From Mycobacterium tilburgii (GTDB lineage Bacteria; Actinomycetota; Actinomycetes; Mycobacteriales; Mycobacteriaceae): a stretch of DNA of 55,889 nucleotides. Under the pieces are notes generated by a model. The model was not told where the DNA came from and ran no database searches. It was given only the letters and a program-made list of their open reading frames with translations. The translations under genes and the position numbers were made by a program. Location of the stretch: assembly GCF_902168065.1 (NCBI RefSeq), contig NZ_LR655705.1, positions 1 through 55,889 on the forward strand. The letters run 5' to 3'. Within the stretch, counting starts at the first letter, position 1, and every line of letters begins with the position of its first letter. Shown here one piece after another: positions 30,461 to 39,552 of the stretch.

Positions 30461-30612
30461 TTCTGCTGCTCATTCGCTGAAATGGTGCGGCCGGCCTCTG
30501 TCATTTGAGAATGTACCTGCGAAGGGCTGCGCGGGGATTTAGAACAGGCGTGTCGCCATGGTGTAGTGCGATTGTGACTATCGTTATGAAACTGTAATCT
30601 TTTGCCTCGGCC

Positions 30613-30888
30613 TCAGCGCCAGCTGGCCGGCAGATCGATGATGTGATTCGGGCAGAAGTCCTGCGCCGCAAGCGAGATGACGTTGCGGGCGTCCCCGGCC
30701 GACATCCTGCCGCGCAACACCATGAACGCGTATTCGGCAGGTTGGTAGCGTGCGTCGCGGCCCGCCGGATCGTCCATCAGCTGGCACGCTTCCTTTTCCT
30801 CGGTTGCGTCGGCGGCGGCGACACCACCGCCCGCCAGCGCTGCCATCCCGAGTAGGACACCGGCCGCGAGCAGCGCCACGACGTTCAT
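30613..30888 (-). CDS. Small secreted DUF732-type protein
   Basis: The 91 residues begin MNVVALLAAGVLLGMAALAG, an N-terminal signal peptide likely cut near GGGVAAADA. The mature part has two cysteines (KEACQLMDD and AAQDFCPNHI) and a helical middle, PAEYAFMVLRGRMSAGDARN. This matches the layout of mycobacterial DUF732 secreted proteins (C...Y...A..FCP). Function unknown. The start lies 7 bases before the ribE stop, so it may be read from the ribE message. Confidence 0.75.
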   Translation of the reverse strand: MNVVALLAAGVLLGMAALAGGGVAAADATEEKEACQLMDDPAGRDARYQPAEYAFMVLRGRMSAGDARNVISLAAQDFCPNHIIDLPASWR

Positions 30889-30895
30889 CGGACGC

Positions 30896-31504
30896 TCACT
30901 GGTCTCTGGCGGCCAGCAGCCGTTCGACGTACTTGGCGATCACGTCGACTTCGAGGTTCACCTGAGTGCCGACCGGTGCGTGCCCCAGCGTGGTCAGTTC
31001 CCGGGTGGTCGGGATCAACGAAACCTCGAACCAGTCCCGGGGTTCGGCGCCGAGGTCGGAGACCGTCAGGGAAATCCCGTCGACGGTGATCGACCCTTTC
31101 TCCACGACATAGCGAGCGATCGACGACGGGATCTCGATGCGCACCACTTCCCAGTGCTGCGACGGCGTGCGGGACACCACCCGACCGGTCCCGTCCACAT
31201 GCCCCTGCACGATGTGGCCGCCGAGCTGGCTGTTGACCGCCGCAGCGCGCTCCAGGTTTACCCGCTTTCCGACGTCCAGGCCACCGAGGTTGGAGCGGTC
31301 GAGGGTCTCGGCCATCACGTCGGCGGTGAACTGCCCGTCGGCGAATAGCTCGGCGACCGTCAGGCATACACCGTTGACGGCGATCGAATCGCCATGGCCG
31401 GCGTCGGCAGTGACGACGGGTCCGCGGATGGTCAGGCGTGCTGCATCGGTGAGGACATCTCGGCCGGTTACCTCTCCGAGTTCCTCGACAATTCCGGTGA
31501 ACAT
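30896..31504 (-). CDS. ribE: Riboflavin synthase alpha chain
   Basis: The 202-residue enzyme dismutates two lumazines into riboflavin. It has the internal duplication of the family: MFTGIVEELGEVTGRDVL with DSIAVNGVCLTV, and VQGHVDGTGRVVSRTPSQHW with GSITVDGISLTVSDLG. The MFTGIVEE start and paired GxxVNGVCLTV/ITVDGISLTV motifs are diagnostic. It is annotated ribC in M. tuberculosis. It is transcribed divergently from lprG across about 130 bases. Confidence 0.97.
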   Translation of the reverse strand: MFTGIVEELGEVTGRDVLTDAARLTIRGPVVTADAGHGDSIAVNGVCLTVAELFADGQFTADVMAETLDRSNLGGLDVGKRVNLERAAAVNSQLGGHIVQGHVDGTGRVVSRTPSQHWEVVRIEIPSSIARYVVEKGSITVDGISLTVSDLGAEPRDWFEVSLIPTTRELTTLGHAPVGTQVNLEVDVIAKYVERLLAARDQ

Positions 31505-31636
31505 TCCACCAGGCTAATTCGCCCCCGCTTTGCCTGGTGAGCGGCCACGACCGCCCGAAGACGCGACCGCGGCGTACGGCCGTTGAGGCCCCGCGTTCCG
31601 GAGGCCCGTCAATTGAGACCCTCTACGATGCACGGT

Positions 31637-32341
31637 ATGCAGACACGCCGCCGTCTCACGGCCGTCCTTGCTTCCCTGACCCTCGCCACCGTCCTGATCG
31701 CGGGTTGTTCGTCGGGTTCGAAGAACAGCGGCGGGCTGTTGCCCGACGCCACCGCTCTCGTCAAGAAATCCGCCGACACCACCAAGACCGTCAAGAGCGT
31801 GCACCTGGTGCTGTCGACCGAAGGCAAGATCCCCGGGCTGCCGATCAAGAAACTGACCGGCGACCTGACCACCACCCCGAGCACCGCGGCCTCGGGCAAC
31901 GCGCAGCTGTCGATGGCCGGCTCCGACATCGACGCCAACTTCGTCGTCTACGACTCGGTGCTGTACGCCACGCTGACCCCGAACAAGTGGAGCGACTTAG
32001 GTAAGGCCTCCGACGTCTATGACGTCTCCGTGCTGCTGAGCCCGGCGGACGGCCTGGGTAATGTGCTGGCGAACTTCACCAACGCCAAGGCCGAAGGCCG
32101 CGAGACGATCAACGGCCAAACCACGATCAAGATCAGCGGCAACGTCGCACCGGACGCGGTGAACAAGATCATCCCGTCGCTGAGCGCGACCCAGCCGATG
32201 CCCGCCACGGTGTGGATTCAGGAGACCGGCGACCACGAGCTGGTCCAGGCCAACCTGCAGAAAAGCCAGAGCAATTCGCTCCAGGTTACGCTCTCGGATT
32301 GGGGTAAGCCGGTCACCGTCACCAAGCCTCCGGTGAGCTGA
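31637..32341 (+). CDS. lprG: LprG, triacylated-lipid carrier lipoprotein
   Basis: The 234-residue lipoprotein starts [20 protein letters not shown] with lipobox LIAGC (Cys24). The mature domain, [38 protein letters not shown] and [20 protein letters not shown], matches LprG/LppX-fold carriers that bind triacylated glycolipids and help deliver LAM/TAG to the cell surface. The next gene, p55, starts 5 bases after the stop, the conserved lprG-p55 operon. ATG 31628 is an alternative start giving three more residues. Intact. Confidence 0.95.
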   Translation: MQTRRRLTAVLASLTLATVLIAGCSSGSKNSGGLLPDATALVKKSADTTKTVKSVHLVLSTEGKIPGLPIKKLTGDLTTTPSTAASGNAQLSMAGSDIDANFVVYDSVLYATLTPNKWSDLGKASDVYDVSVLLSPADGLGNVLANFTNAKAEGRETINGQTTIKISGNVAPDAVNKIIPSLSATQPMPATVWIQETGDHELVQANLQKSQSNSLQVTLSDWGKPVTVTKPPVS

Positions 32342-32346
32342 TCAGC

Positions 32347-33894
32347 ATGCGGGCAGGACCCGGAATCGCGATCAGCGCCGGCAGCTTGGCCGTGCTGCTA
32401 GGCGCGCTGGATGCCTATGTCGTCGTGACGATCATGCGCGACATCATGAGCGACGTTCACATCCCGATCAACCAGCTACAGCGCATCACCTGGATCATCA
32501 CGATGTACCTGCTCGGGTACATCGCCGCGATGCCGCTGCTGGGCCGGGCTTCGGACCGCTTCGGCCGCAAGCTGGTACTGCAGGTCAGCCTGGCGCTGTT
32601 CATCATCGGCTCGGTGATAACCGCGCTGGCCGGGCACCGGGGTGACTTCCACCTGTTGATCGCCGGACGCACGGTGCAGGGCACCGCCAGCGGCGCGCTG
32701 CTGCCGGTGACGCTGGCCCTGGGCGCCGACCTGTGGGCGCAGCGCAACCGCGCCAGCGTGCTGGGCGGCATCGGTGCCGCCCAGGAGCTCGGCAGCGTGC
32801 TGGGCCCGCTGTACGGAATCTTCATCGTCTGGGTGTTCCACGAGTGGCAGTACGTGTTCTGGATCAACGTGCCGCTGACCTTGATCGCGATGGTGGCGAT
32901 CCAGTTCAGCTTGCCGTCGCATCAGCAGGTCGACGATCCCGAGAGGGTCGACGTGGTCGGCGGGGTGCTGCTGGCCATTGCGCTGGGCCTGGCGGTCATC
33001 GGGTTGTATAACCCACAGCCGGACGGCAAGACCATCCTGCCCAGCTACGGGCTACCGCTGGTGATCGGCGCCGTCGTCGTCGGCGTGCTGTTCATCTTGT
33101 GGGAGCGCTTTTCCCGCACCCGGCTCATCAATCCGACAGGCGTGCACTTCCGGCCGTTCCTGTCCGCCCTGGGCGCCTCGGTGTGCGCGGGCGCGGCGCT
33201 GATGGTGACGCTGGTCAACGTTGAACTGTTCGGCCAGGGCGTGCTGCAGATGGACCAGACGGCGGCCGCCGGTTTGCTGTTGTGGTTCTTGATCGCGCTG
33301 CCGGTCGGGGCGGTGTTGGGCGGGTGCATCGCGACCCGGATCGGCGACCGCGCAATGACATTCATCGGGCTGCTGATCGCCGCGTACGGGTACTGGCTGA
33401 TCCACTACTGGCGCCAAGACGTGATGAGCCAGCACCACGACGTCTTCGGTGTCAGCCTGCCGCTGGTGCACACCGACCTGCTGGTGGCCGGTCTGGGAAT
33501 CGGCCTGGTGATCGGGCCGTTGACCTCGGCCGCTCTGCGGGTGGTTCCCTCGGCCCAACACGGCATCGCGTCCGCGGCGGTGGTGGTGGCCCGGATGACG
33601 GGCATGCTGATCGGTGTTGCGGCGCTGAGTGCCTGGGGGTTGTACCGCTTCAACCAGATCATCGCGAGGCTGTCGGCGAAGATCTCGCCGGATGCGACCC
33701 TGTTCGAACGGGTCGCCGCTCAGGCCACGCTGTACATCAAGGCGTTCGCCATGATGTACGGCGACATCTTCGCGGCCACGGTCGTCATCTGCGTGGTGGG
33801 TGCGCTGCTGGGTCTGCTGCTCGGCAGCCGCAAACACCACGCCGAGGAGCCCGCACTGCCCGCGCAGGAGACTGTTGCGCTGGGCAAGCACTAG
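32347..33894 (+). CDS. p55: P55 major-facilitator efflux pump
   Basis: The 515-residue, 14-helix MFS transporter (DHA2-like) has motif [17 protein letters not shown] between helices 2 and 3, [20 protein letters not shown] and [19 protein letters not shown] (motif C region). With LprG it exports triacylglycerol and affects drug tolerance and cell-wall integrity in mycobacteria. The stop codon TAG (33892-33894) abuts the stop of ribD on the other strand. Confidence 0.95.
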   Translation: MRAGPGIAISAGSLAVLLGALDAYVVVTIMRDIMSDVHIPINQLQRITWIITMYLLGYIAAMPLLGRASDRFGRKLVLQVSLALFIIGSVITALAGHRGDFHLLIAGRTVQGTASGALLPVTLALGADLWAQRNRASVLGGIGAAQELGSVLGPLYGIFIVWVFHEWQYVFWINVPLTLIAMVAIQFSLPSHQQVDDPERVDVVGGVLLAIALGLAVIGLYNPQPDGKTILPSYGLPLVIGAVVVGVLFILWERFSRTRLINPTGVHFRPFLSALGASVCAGAALMVTLVNVELFGQGVLQMDQTAAAGLLLWFLIALPVGAVLGGCIATRIGDRAMTFIGLLIAAYGYWLIHYWRQDVMSQHHDVFGVSLPLVHTDLLVAGLGIGLVIGPLTSAALRVVPSAQHGIASAAVVVARMTGMLIGVAALSAWGLYRFNQIIARLSAKISPDATLFERVAAQATLYIKAFAMMYGDIFAATVVICVVGALLGLLLGSRKHHAEEPALPAQETVALGKH

Positions 33895-34917
33895 CTAGCC
33901 GATCTGCGGCACCAGGCTCAGCAGCAGATCCGGACCGATCCGGTCGGCCCCGTCGAAACGCCACCGCAACGCACGCGTGATGGTGGGCACCCCGACGTCG
34001 ATGACGGTGACCGGGCCACCCAACAGGATCGGCGCGACGTAGGTCAGGATCCGGTCGATGACCCCTTCCCGCAGGAAGGCACCGGCCAGCGTGGGACCAC
34101 CTTCCAGCAGGATGTCGGTGCGGTCTGACAGCGCCTTGAGCACCTCCAGCGGGTCATGGGTGCGGATCACCATGGTGCGCGAGTCGTCGTTGAGAACCTT
34201 TGCCTCGGGCGGTATTTCACGGGTGCCGACCACCACGCGCAACGGCTGCTTGCCGGCCAGTGATCCGTCCGGCTGCCGGGCGGTCAGCACGGGATCGTCG
34301 GTCAGCACAGTGCCGGTCCCGACGATGATCGCGTCGGCGGCGGCGCGGCGGCGATGCAGGTCCAGCCGAGAGGCCTCGCTGGAGATCCACTGGCTGGTGC
34401 CGTCGACGGCCGCGCTGCGGCCGTCGAGGCTGCTGGCGTACTTCCAGGTGACGTGCGGCGAGCCGGTGCGTTGTTTGTGCAACCATTCGCGCAACGGCCC
34501 GCGGGCGACGTCGTCGGCGAGCACGCCGGACTGCACGTTCACCCCCGCCGCGGACAGCCGGGCCGCGCCGCCGGCCGCGATCTCGTTCGGGTCGGCGACG
34601 GCGTAGACGACCTTCCCGACACCCGCGGCAAGCAGCGCGTCCACGCACGGCGGCGTCTTGCCGTAGTGGTTACACGGCTCCAGGGTGAGGACCGCCGTGC
34701 CCCCGGCCGCCAGGCTGCCCGCGCGGCGCAGCGCCAGCACCTCGGCGTGGTTGCCGCCGGCCGGCTCGGTGCCGCCCACGCCGACCACCTGGGCGTCGGC
34801 GTCCAGGATCACCGCCCCGACGGGCGGGTTCGGATGGGTGCGACCCTTGACCAGGTTCGACTGTTCGATCGCCACACGCATTGCGGCGTCGAGACTTTCG
34901 ACCTGATGGCCGCTCAC
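33895..34917 (-). CDS. ribD: Bifunctional riboflavin deaminase/reductase
   Basis: The 340-residue RibD has an N-terminal zinc deaminase domain ([12 protein letters not shown] and [20 protein letters not shown], with the HAE...PC..C ligands). Its C-terminal reductase domain includes [20 protein letters not shown], then QWISSEASR and [20 protein letters not shown]. It performs the second and third steps of riboflavin synthesis. Its start overlaps the rpe stop by 4 bases. Known as ribG in M. tuberculosis. Confidence 0.96.
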   Translation of the reverse strand: MSGHQVESLDAAMRVAIEQSNLVKGRTHPNPPVGAVILDADAQVVGVGGTEPAGGNHAEVLALRRAGSLAAGGTAVLTLEPCNHYGKTPPCVDALLAAGVGKVVYAVADPNEIAAGGAARLSAAGVNVQSGVLADDVARGPLREWLHKQRTGSPHVTWKYASSLDGRSAAVDGTSQWISSEASRLDLHRRRAAADAIIVGTGTVLTDDPVLTARQPDGSLAGKQPLRVVVGTREIPPEAKVLNDDSRTMVIRTHDPLEVLKALSDRTDILLEGGPTLAGAFLREGVIDRILTYVAPILLGGPVTVIDVGVPTITRALRWRFDGADRIGPDLLLSLVPQIG

Positions 34918-35603
34918 TGCCGTAGGTGCGGCGACGCGGCGAGCGCCTGGCGCCGCAGCGCCTCCACCGCCGCCGCGGGGTCGTCTGCGCCGTAGACCGC
35001 GGAACCTGCGACGAAGCAGTCGACGCCGGCCTCGGCGGCCTGTGCGATGGTGTCCGCGTTGACGCCGCCGTCGATCTCGACCAGGATCGTCAGCTCCTCC
35101 GCGTCGATCAGCTTGCGCGCGGTGCGGACCTTGCTGAGCACCTCGGGGATGAAGCTCTGGCCGCCGAAGCCGGGCTCGACCGACATGATCAGCAGGGTGT
35201 CGAACTGCGGCAGGATTTCCAGGTAAGGCTCCAGCGGGGTTCCCGGCTTGACGCTGATGCCGGCTTTGGCGCCGGCCGCGCGAGTGTCGCGGGCCACCCC
35301 GACCGGGTTGTCGGTGGCCTCGGCGTGGAAGGTGACGTTATAGGCGCCCGCCTCGGCATAGGACGGTGCCCAGCGGTCGGGGTTGTCGATCATCAGATGG
35401 CAGTCCATCGGGATGCGCGTGGTGGCCAGCAGGGCCTCCACCACCGGCAGGCCGATCGTGAGGTTAGGCACGAAATGGCCGTCCATCACGTCAACGTGCA
35501 GCCAGTCGGCGCCATGCACCGCGGCCGCCTCGTCGGCGAGCCGGGCGAAGTCCGCGGCCAGGATCGACGGCGCTACCAGGGGTCCTTCAGTGCTGCCAGC
35601 CAT
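34914..35603 (-). CDS. rpe: Ribulose-phosphate 3-epimerase
   Basis: The 229-residue TIM-barrel enzyme interconverts ribulose 5-phosphate and xylulose 5-phosphate. Motifs: [74 protein letters not shown] and [20 protein letters not shown], which hold the metal-binding His/Asp residues. It supplies pentose phosphate next to riboflavin genes that use ribulose 5-phosphate, and is coupled to ribD by a 4-base overlap. Confidence 0.97.
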   Translation of the reverse strand: MAGSTEGPLVAPSILAADFARLADEAAAVHGADWLHVDVMDGHFVPNLTIGLPVVEALLATTRIPMDCHLMIDNPDRWAPSYAEAGAYNVTFHAEATDNPVGVARDTRAAGAKAGISVKPGTPLEPYLEILPQFDTLLIMSVEPGFGGQSFIPEVLSKVRTARKLIDAEELTILVEIDGGVNADTIAQAAEAGVDCFVAGSAVYGADDPAAAVEALRRQALAASPHLRQ

Positions 35604-35636
35604 ATCCGCCAGCCTATCGAGGGCCGGCGCTTGCCC

Positions 35637-37022
35637 TCACGCCAGGCGGCGCAGCGCCGCCCCGAACATGGCGTCGGTGCCGTGCCGGTGCGGCCACAAT
35701 TGCACATACGGTCCGTCGCCCGACTCCGCGGGCTCGAACAACGGACGAGTATCCAAGGCGGACACCGGATGCCGCCGCAGCGCGTCAGCTACCACCCCGA
35801 GCGTCTCCGCCAGGTGCGGCGAGCAGGTCGAGTACAGCACCACACCGCCGGGGCGGGTCAGCGCGATCGCGGCGCCCAGCAGCTCGCGCTGCAGCTTGGC
35901 CAGGGCCGGCACGTCGGAGCGCTGTCGGCGCCAGCGCGCCTCGGGCCGCCGGCGCAACGCCCCCAGCCCGGTGCAGGGCACATCGACGAGCGCCCGGTCG
36001 AAACCCGGCTCGAGGCCGCTCTCGCGCCCATCGACCCGCCGCACCTCGACGTCGAGCCCCCGGGTGTTCTCGGCGACCAGCTCCGCCCGCGCCGGCGATG
36101 GCTCCACGGCCGTGACCCGGGCGCCGCGCTCGGCGCCCAGCGCGGCCAGCAGCGCGGTCTTGCCGCCCGGCCCGGCGCACAAATCGAGCCACCGTCCGGT
36201 ATCCCCATCGACCGGCGCCAGGGTGAGCGCGCGGGCCACCAACTGACTGCCTTCGTCCTGCACCAGGGCCTGCCCGTCGCGCACGGGTGCCAGTTGTCCG
36301 GGATCACCACCCGGCAGGTACACCGCGTACGGCGAGTAACGGCCCACCGTGCCACCGACCGCATCGGCCAGCTTCGCCGTGCTGAGCACGCCCGGGCGGG
36401 CCGCCAGGTGCACCTGTGGGCGCTCATCATCTCTGGCGAGCACGGCGTCGAGGTCGCCGGCGTCCGCGCCAAGCGCGTCGGCGAAGGCCTGGGCGATCCA
36501 GCGCGGGTGGGCACGTACGAACGCGGCGTGCCCGATCGGGTCGCGGGCCGGGTCGGGAGCCAGCTCGTCCAGCCAGGATTTCTCGTCCCGCCCTGCGATG
36601 GTGCGCAACACACCATTGACGAAACCTGCTCGCGCCGAATCGAATTCTATACCAGCCTGTTCCACCGTGGTGGAAACCGCGGCGTGCGCGTCGACGCGGG
36701 TGCGCAAAAGTTGGTAGCTGCCCATCCGCAGCAGATCGAGCAGTACCGGATTGATCGTCTCCGGCGGGCGTCCGGCGGCCTCGGCGATCACCGCGTCGAG
36801 CAGCCCGCGGGTACGGCAGGTGCCGTAGGTCAGCTCGGTGGCGAACGCCGCGTCGCGTCCGGTGATGCCGCGGTCACGCAGCAGCGCGGGCAGAGCCAGG
36901 TTCGCGTAGGCGTCGCGCTCGCTGACGGCGCGCAGCACCTGAAAAGTGGCGGCCCGGGCCGGATCCAGCGGTTTGTGCCGTCTCGGCCGGGCGGGCCGGC
37001 GCTGTTTGGGGGCCGATCTCAT
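35637..37022 (-). CDS. rsmB: 16S rRNA (cytosine-C5) methyltransferase RsmB/Fmu
   Basis: The 461-residue protein has an N-terminal NusB-like RNA-binding domain ([40 protein letters not shown]) and a SAM-dependent catalytic domain. The latter has [20 protein letters not shown], the catalytic [19 protein letters not shown] and the second Cys motif [20 protein letters not shown] 37022 overlaps the fmt stop (ATGA) and gives the Rv1407-like length. Upstream in-frame starts would extend into fmt and are unlikely. Confidence 0.95.
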   Translation of the reverse strand: MRSAPKQRRPARPRRHKPLDPARAATFQVLRAVSERDAYANLALPALLRDRGITGRDAAFATELTYGTCRTRGLLDAVIAEAAGRPPETINPVLLDLLRMGSYQLLRTRVDAHAAVSTTVEQAGIEFDSARAGFVNGVLRTIAGRDEKSWLDELAPDPARDPIGHAAFVRAHPRWIAQAFADALGADAGDLDAVLARDDERPQVHLAARPGVLSTAKLADAVGGTVGRYSPYAVYLPGGDPGQLAPVRDGQALVQDEGSQLVARALTLAPVDGDTGRWLDLCAGPGGKTALLAALGAERGARVTAVEPSPARAELVAENTRGLDVEVRRVDGRESGLEPGFDRALVDVPCTGLGALRRRPEARWRRQRSDVPALAKLQRELLGAAIALTRPGGVVLYSTCSPHLAETLGVVADALRRHPVSALDTRPLFEPAESGDGPYVQLWPHRHGTDAMFGAALRRLA

Positions 37023-37954
37023 GATGCCCGCGTCCCCGCGTCGAGACGCGCCCCGCGCGCCCAGTCGACGGCGTTCATGAGTTTCTTGCCGGACGGCTGA
37101 ATCATGTTCAGCCGCACCGGTTCCGACCCAGTCCCAATCCGCACGCATTTGCGATCTACTTGAATAGCGCCGGGCGGCAACACCTCTGGGGCATCCAAAT
37201 CGACATGCACCGGCCACACCTTGACTCGCAGGTCGCCGATCATCGTCCAGGCGCCGGGGTTGGGCGTGACGGCGCGGATGCGGCGCTCCACCACCGCGGC
37301 CGGCAGGTCCCAGCACACCCGCGCCTTCTCGACGGTGATCTTCGGCGCGATGCTGACCCCGTCGGATGGTTGCGGCTGCGGCGTCAGGGTGCCGTCCTCG
37401 ATGCCGTCCAGCGTGGCCGACAGCAAGGCCGCGCCCGAAACGGCAAGTCGCTCAAGCAGATCTCCCGCGGTGTCGGTGGCCTGGATCGTTTCGGTGACGA
37501 CGCCGTAGACCGGTCCGGAGTCGAGACTGGATTCGATCTGAAAGGTCGTCGCTCCGGTGATCGAGTCGCCCGCGCCGATGGCGGCCTGGACGGGCGCCGC
37601 GCCGCGCCAAGCCGGCAACAGCGAGAAATGCAGGTTGACCCACCCGCGCGGCGGCACCGCCAGCAGCCCCTCGCGTAGCAGCGCGCCGTAGGCCACCACC
37701 GGGCAACAGTCGGGCGCGAACTCGGCCAGTTCGGCGATGAACTCCGGCGACTTCGGCCGCGAGGGCCGCAGCAACGGGATGCCGCGGTCGAGCGCCTCGC
37801 GGGCCACCGGCGACGGCTGCGGCGTACCGCGGCGCCCGGCGGCATCGGGCCGGGTCAGCACGGCGACGACCTCGTGGCGAGGCGAATCGATGAGGCGGCG
37901 CAACGAGGGCAGCGACGGTTCGGGGCTTCCGGCGAAGACAAGACGCACGGGCAC
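37019..37954 (-). CDS. fmt: Methionyl-tRNA formyltransferase
   Basis: The 311-residue enzyme formylates initiator Met-tRNA. It begins [20 protein letters not shown], has the conserved catalytic region [20 protein letters not shown], the [20 protein letters not shown] segment and a C-terminal OB-like domain ([20 protein letters not shown]). Order fmt-rsmB-rpe-ribD is as in M. tuberculosis Rv1406-Rv1409. Confidence 0.96.
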   Translation of the reverse strand: MPVRLVFAGSPEPSLPSLRRLIDSPRHEVVAVLTRPDAAGRRGTPQPSPVAREALDRGIPLLRPSRPKSPEFIAELAEFAPDCCPVVAYGALLREGLLAVPPRGWVNLHFSLLPAWRGAAPVQAAIGAGDSITGATTFQIESSLDSGPVYGVVTETIQATDTAGDLLERLAVSGAALLSATLDGIEDGTLTPQPQPSDGVSIAPKITVEKARVCWDLPAAVVERRIRAVTPNPGAWTMIGDLRVKVWPVHVDLDAPEVLPPGAIQVDRKCVRIGTGSEPVRLNMIQPSGKKLMNAVDWARGARLDAGTRAS

Positions 37955-38028
37955 AGTCTAGGAAGGTGGCATCCGCGTCGCGCGATCCGTGCTCCCAGCC
38001 GCCTTTCAACCGCTGCTCAGCAAACGCC

Positions 38029-38047
38029 AATGTTACCTAGCTACATT
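38029..38047. promoter_or_regulatory. Candidate MarR-type operator upstream of the methyltransferase
   Basis: AATGT (38029-38033) and ACATT (38043-38047) form a 5-bp inverted repeat separated by 9 bases, inside an AT-rich patch (38029-38075) in an otherwise GC-rich gap. It lies 77 bases before the methyltransferase ATG. Size and symmetry suit a MarR-family dimer, and the local MarR homologue (Rv1404 type) is known to control this gene in M. tuberculosis. Called by eye. Confidence 0.35.
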
Positions 38048-38123
38048 GTTGTTTATACATACTATTTCTAAAGGGCACTATTCACTGGCGAGCCGGTGCC
38101 CTGCCACCGACTCGGGAGGTCCG

Positions 38124-38942
38124 ATGACGCTCGACACCACCAGCCGCGAAGACCTGGCGACCATGCATCGGGCGCTGTGGGCGCTGGGCGATTATGCCCT
38201 GATGGCCGAAGAAGTGATGGCGCCGCTGGGCCCAATCTTGGTGTCCGCCACAGGTATTGGAGCTGACGTCCGAGTTCTCGACGTCGCCGCCGGGTCGGGC
38301 AATATCTCCCTGCCCGCGGCCGCGACCGGTGCCGCCGTCGTTTCCACCGACCTCACGCCGGAGCTGCTGGCACGCTCCCGGTCCCGCGCCGCGGCGCGCG
38401 GGTTAACGCTGGACTACCGGGAGGCTAACGCGCACGCCCTGCCGTTCGGCGATGGGGCGTTCGACGTCGTGATGTCGGCGATCGGCGTGCAATTCGCGCC
38501 CGACCATCAGCGCGCGGCCGACGAGCTGGTCCGGGTCTGCCGTCCGGGCGGGACGATCGGGGTGATCAGCTGGACCCCTGAAGGATTCTTCGGCCGCATG
38601 CTGGCCACCATCCGGCCGTACCGGCCGAGCCTGTCGCCGGCCGTGCCGCCGGCGGCGCTCTGGGGACGTGAACGCTACGTCGCCGGACTCCTGGGCGATC
38701 GGGTGGGTCGCATCACTACGGTGCGAAGCACGCTGGACGTTCGCCGATTCGATTGCGCCACAGCGGTTCACGACTACTTCAAGAATCACTACGGCCCGAC
38801 GATCGAGGCCTACGCCAACATCTCCCACAATCGGGTGCTGGTCGCCGAACTCGACGCCCAGCTCATCGAACTGGCGCAGGAGTATCTGACCGACGGCACC
38901 ATGGGGTGGGAGTACCTGTTGGTCACCGCCGAAAGGCGGTAG
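38124..38942 (+). CDS. SAM-dependent methyltransferase (Rv1405c homologue)
   Basis: The 272-residue class I methyltransferase begins MTLDTTSREDLATMHRALWA, then LGDYALMAEEVMAPLGPILV, closely following Rv1405c. The SAM-binding motif is VRVLDVAAGSGNISLPAA, with TDLTPELLARSRSRAAARGL and later ELVRVCRPGGTIGVISWTPE. The substrate is unknown. In M. tuberculosis the gene is acid-induced, repressed by the MarR protein Rv1404 and linked to virulence. GGGAGG is 6 bases before ATG 38124. Intact. The usual paralogue Rv1403c, expected next to priA, is absent. Confidence 0.92.
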   Translation: MTLDTTSREDLATMHRALWALGDYALMAEEVMAPLGPILVSATGIGADVRVLDVAAGSGNISLPAAATGAAVVSTDLTPELLARSRSRAAARGLTLDYREANAHALPFGDGAFDVVMSAIGVQFAPDHQRAADELVRVCRPGGTIGVISWTPEGFFGRMLATIRPYRPSLSPAVPPAALWGRERYVAGLLGDRVGRITTVRSTLDVRRFDCATAVHDYFKNHYGPTIEAYANISHNRVLVAELDAQLIELAQEYLTDGTMGWEYLLVTAERR

Positions 38943-38948
38943 CGATCC

Positions 38949-39423
38949 CTAGAGATCGATATCGACCGACGCGTCGGGTCCGCCGGCCGCGGTGAACGCC
39001 GTCAGGGCGCGTACCAGGCCCTGACGCTCAGCTGGCGGCATCTTCTCCACGATCGCGGCGATCTCGGTGCGCCGGTACGCGGTGACCCGGCGCACCACGT
39101 CGCGGCCGCGTTTGGTGAGCGCGGCGATCAGCTCGCGGCGCGACGTCGGGTGCGGGAGGCGATCAGGCCGGCGGCGACCAGTCGATCGACCATCCGCCCG
39201 GTTGCCGACGGCTGCACCCCAGCAGATTGGCCAGTGTGGCCAGGTTCACCGGGCCGCGATGCGACAGGATCACCAGGGTCCAAAATTGTGCCATCGCGAT
39301 GGTTTCGTCGAACTGGGCGATCGCCCGCGCCGAGATGCTCACCAGCAACCGGGGGCGGTGATCAGCGCATCAGTTGATGACATCCAGCGAATCGTCGACT
39401 TCCGTCACGTCCTCCGTGGTCAT
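38949..39423 (-). pseudogene. MarR-family regulator (Rv1404 homologue), frameshifted
   Basis: ATG 39423 starts MTTEDVTEVDDSLDVIN and the frame stops at once. Other frames continue RLLVSISARAIAQFDETIAM, AQFWTLVILSHRGPVNLATL, ANLLGVQPSATGRMVDRLVA (recognition helix region), AAGLI...TSRRELIAALTKRG (wing) and RDVVRRVTAYRRTEIAAIVE to TAG 38949-38951. Three to four single-base indels fall in the N terminus, before the recognition helix and in the wing. Rv1404 represses the adjacent methyltransferase gene; here that control should be gone. Confidence 0.85.
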
Positions 39424-39552
39424 TCAGCGTTCCCTTCCCATGCCCGGAACCGGGCTGAACAGTTGAAAGTGCACCGCCCCGAATGACATAGGGAAAAGAC
39501 CATTTCTCATGCATAATATCCTGCGCACAAGCGTTTCCGCTCGGTGGCCGCA

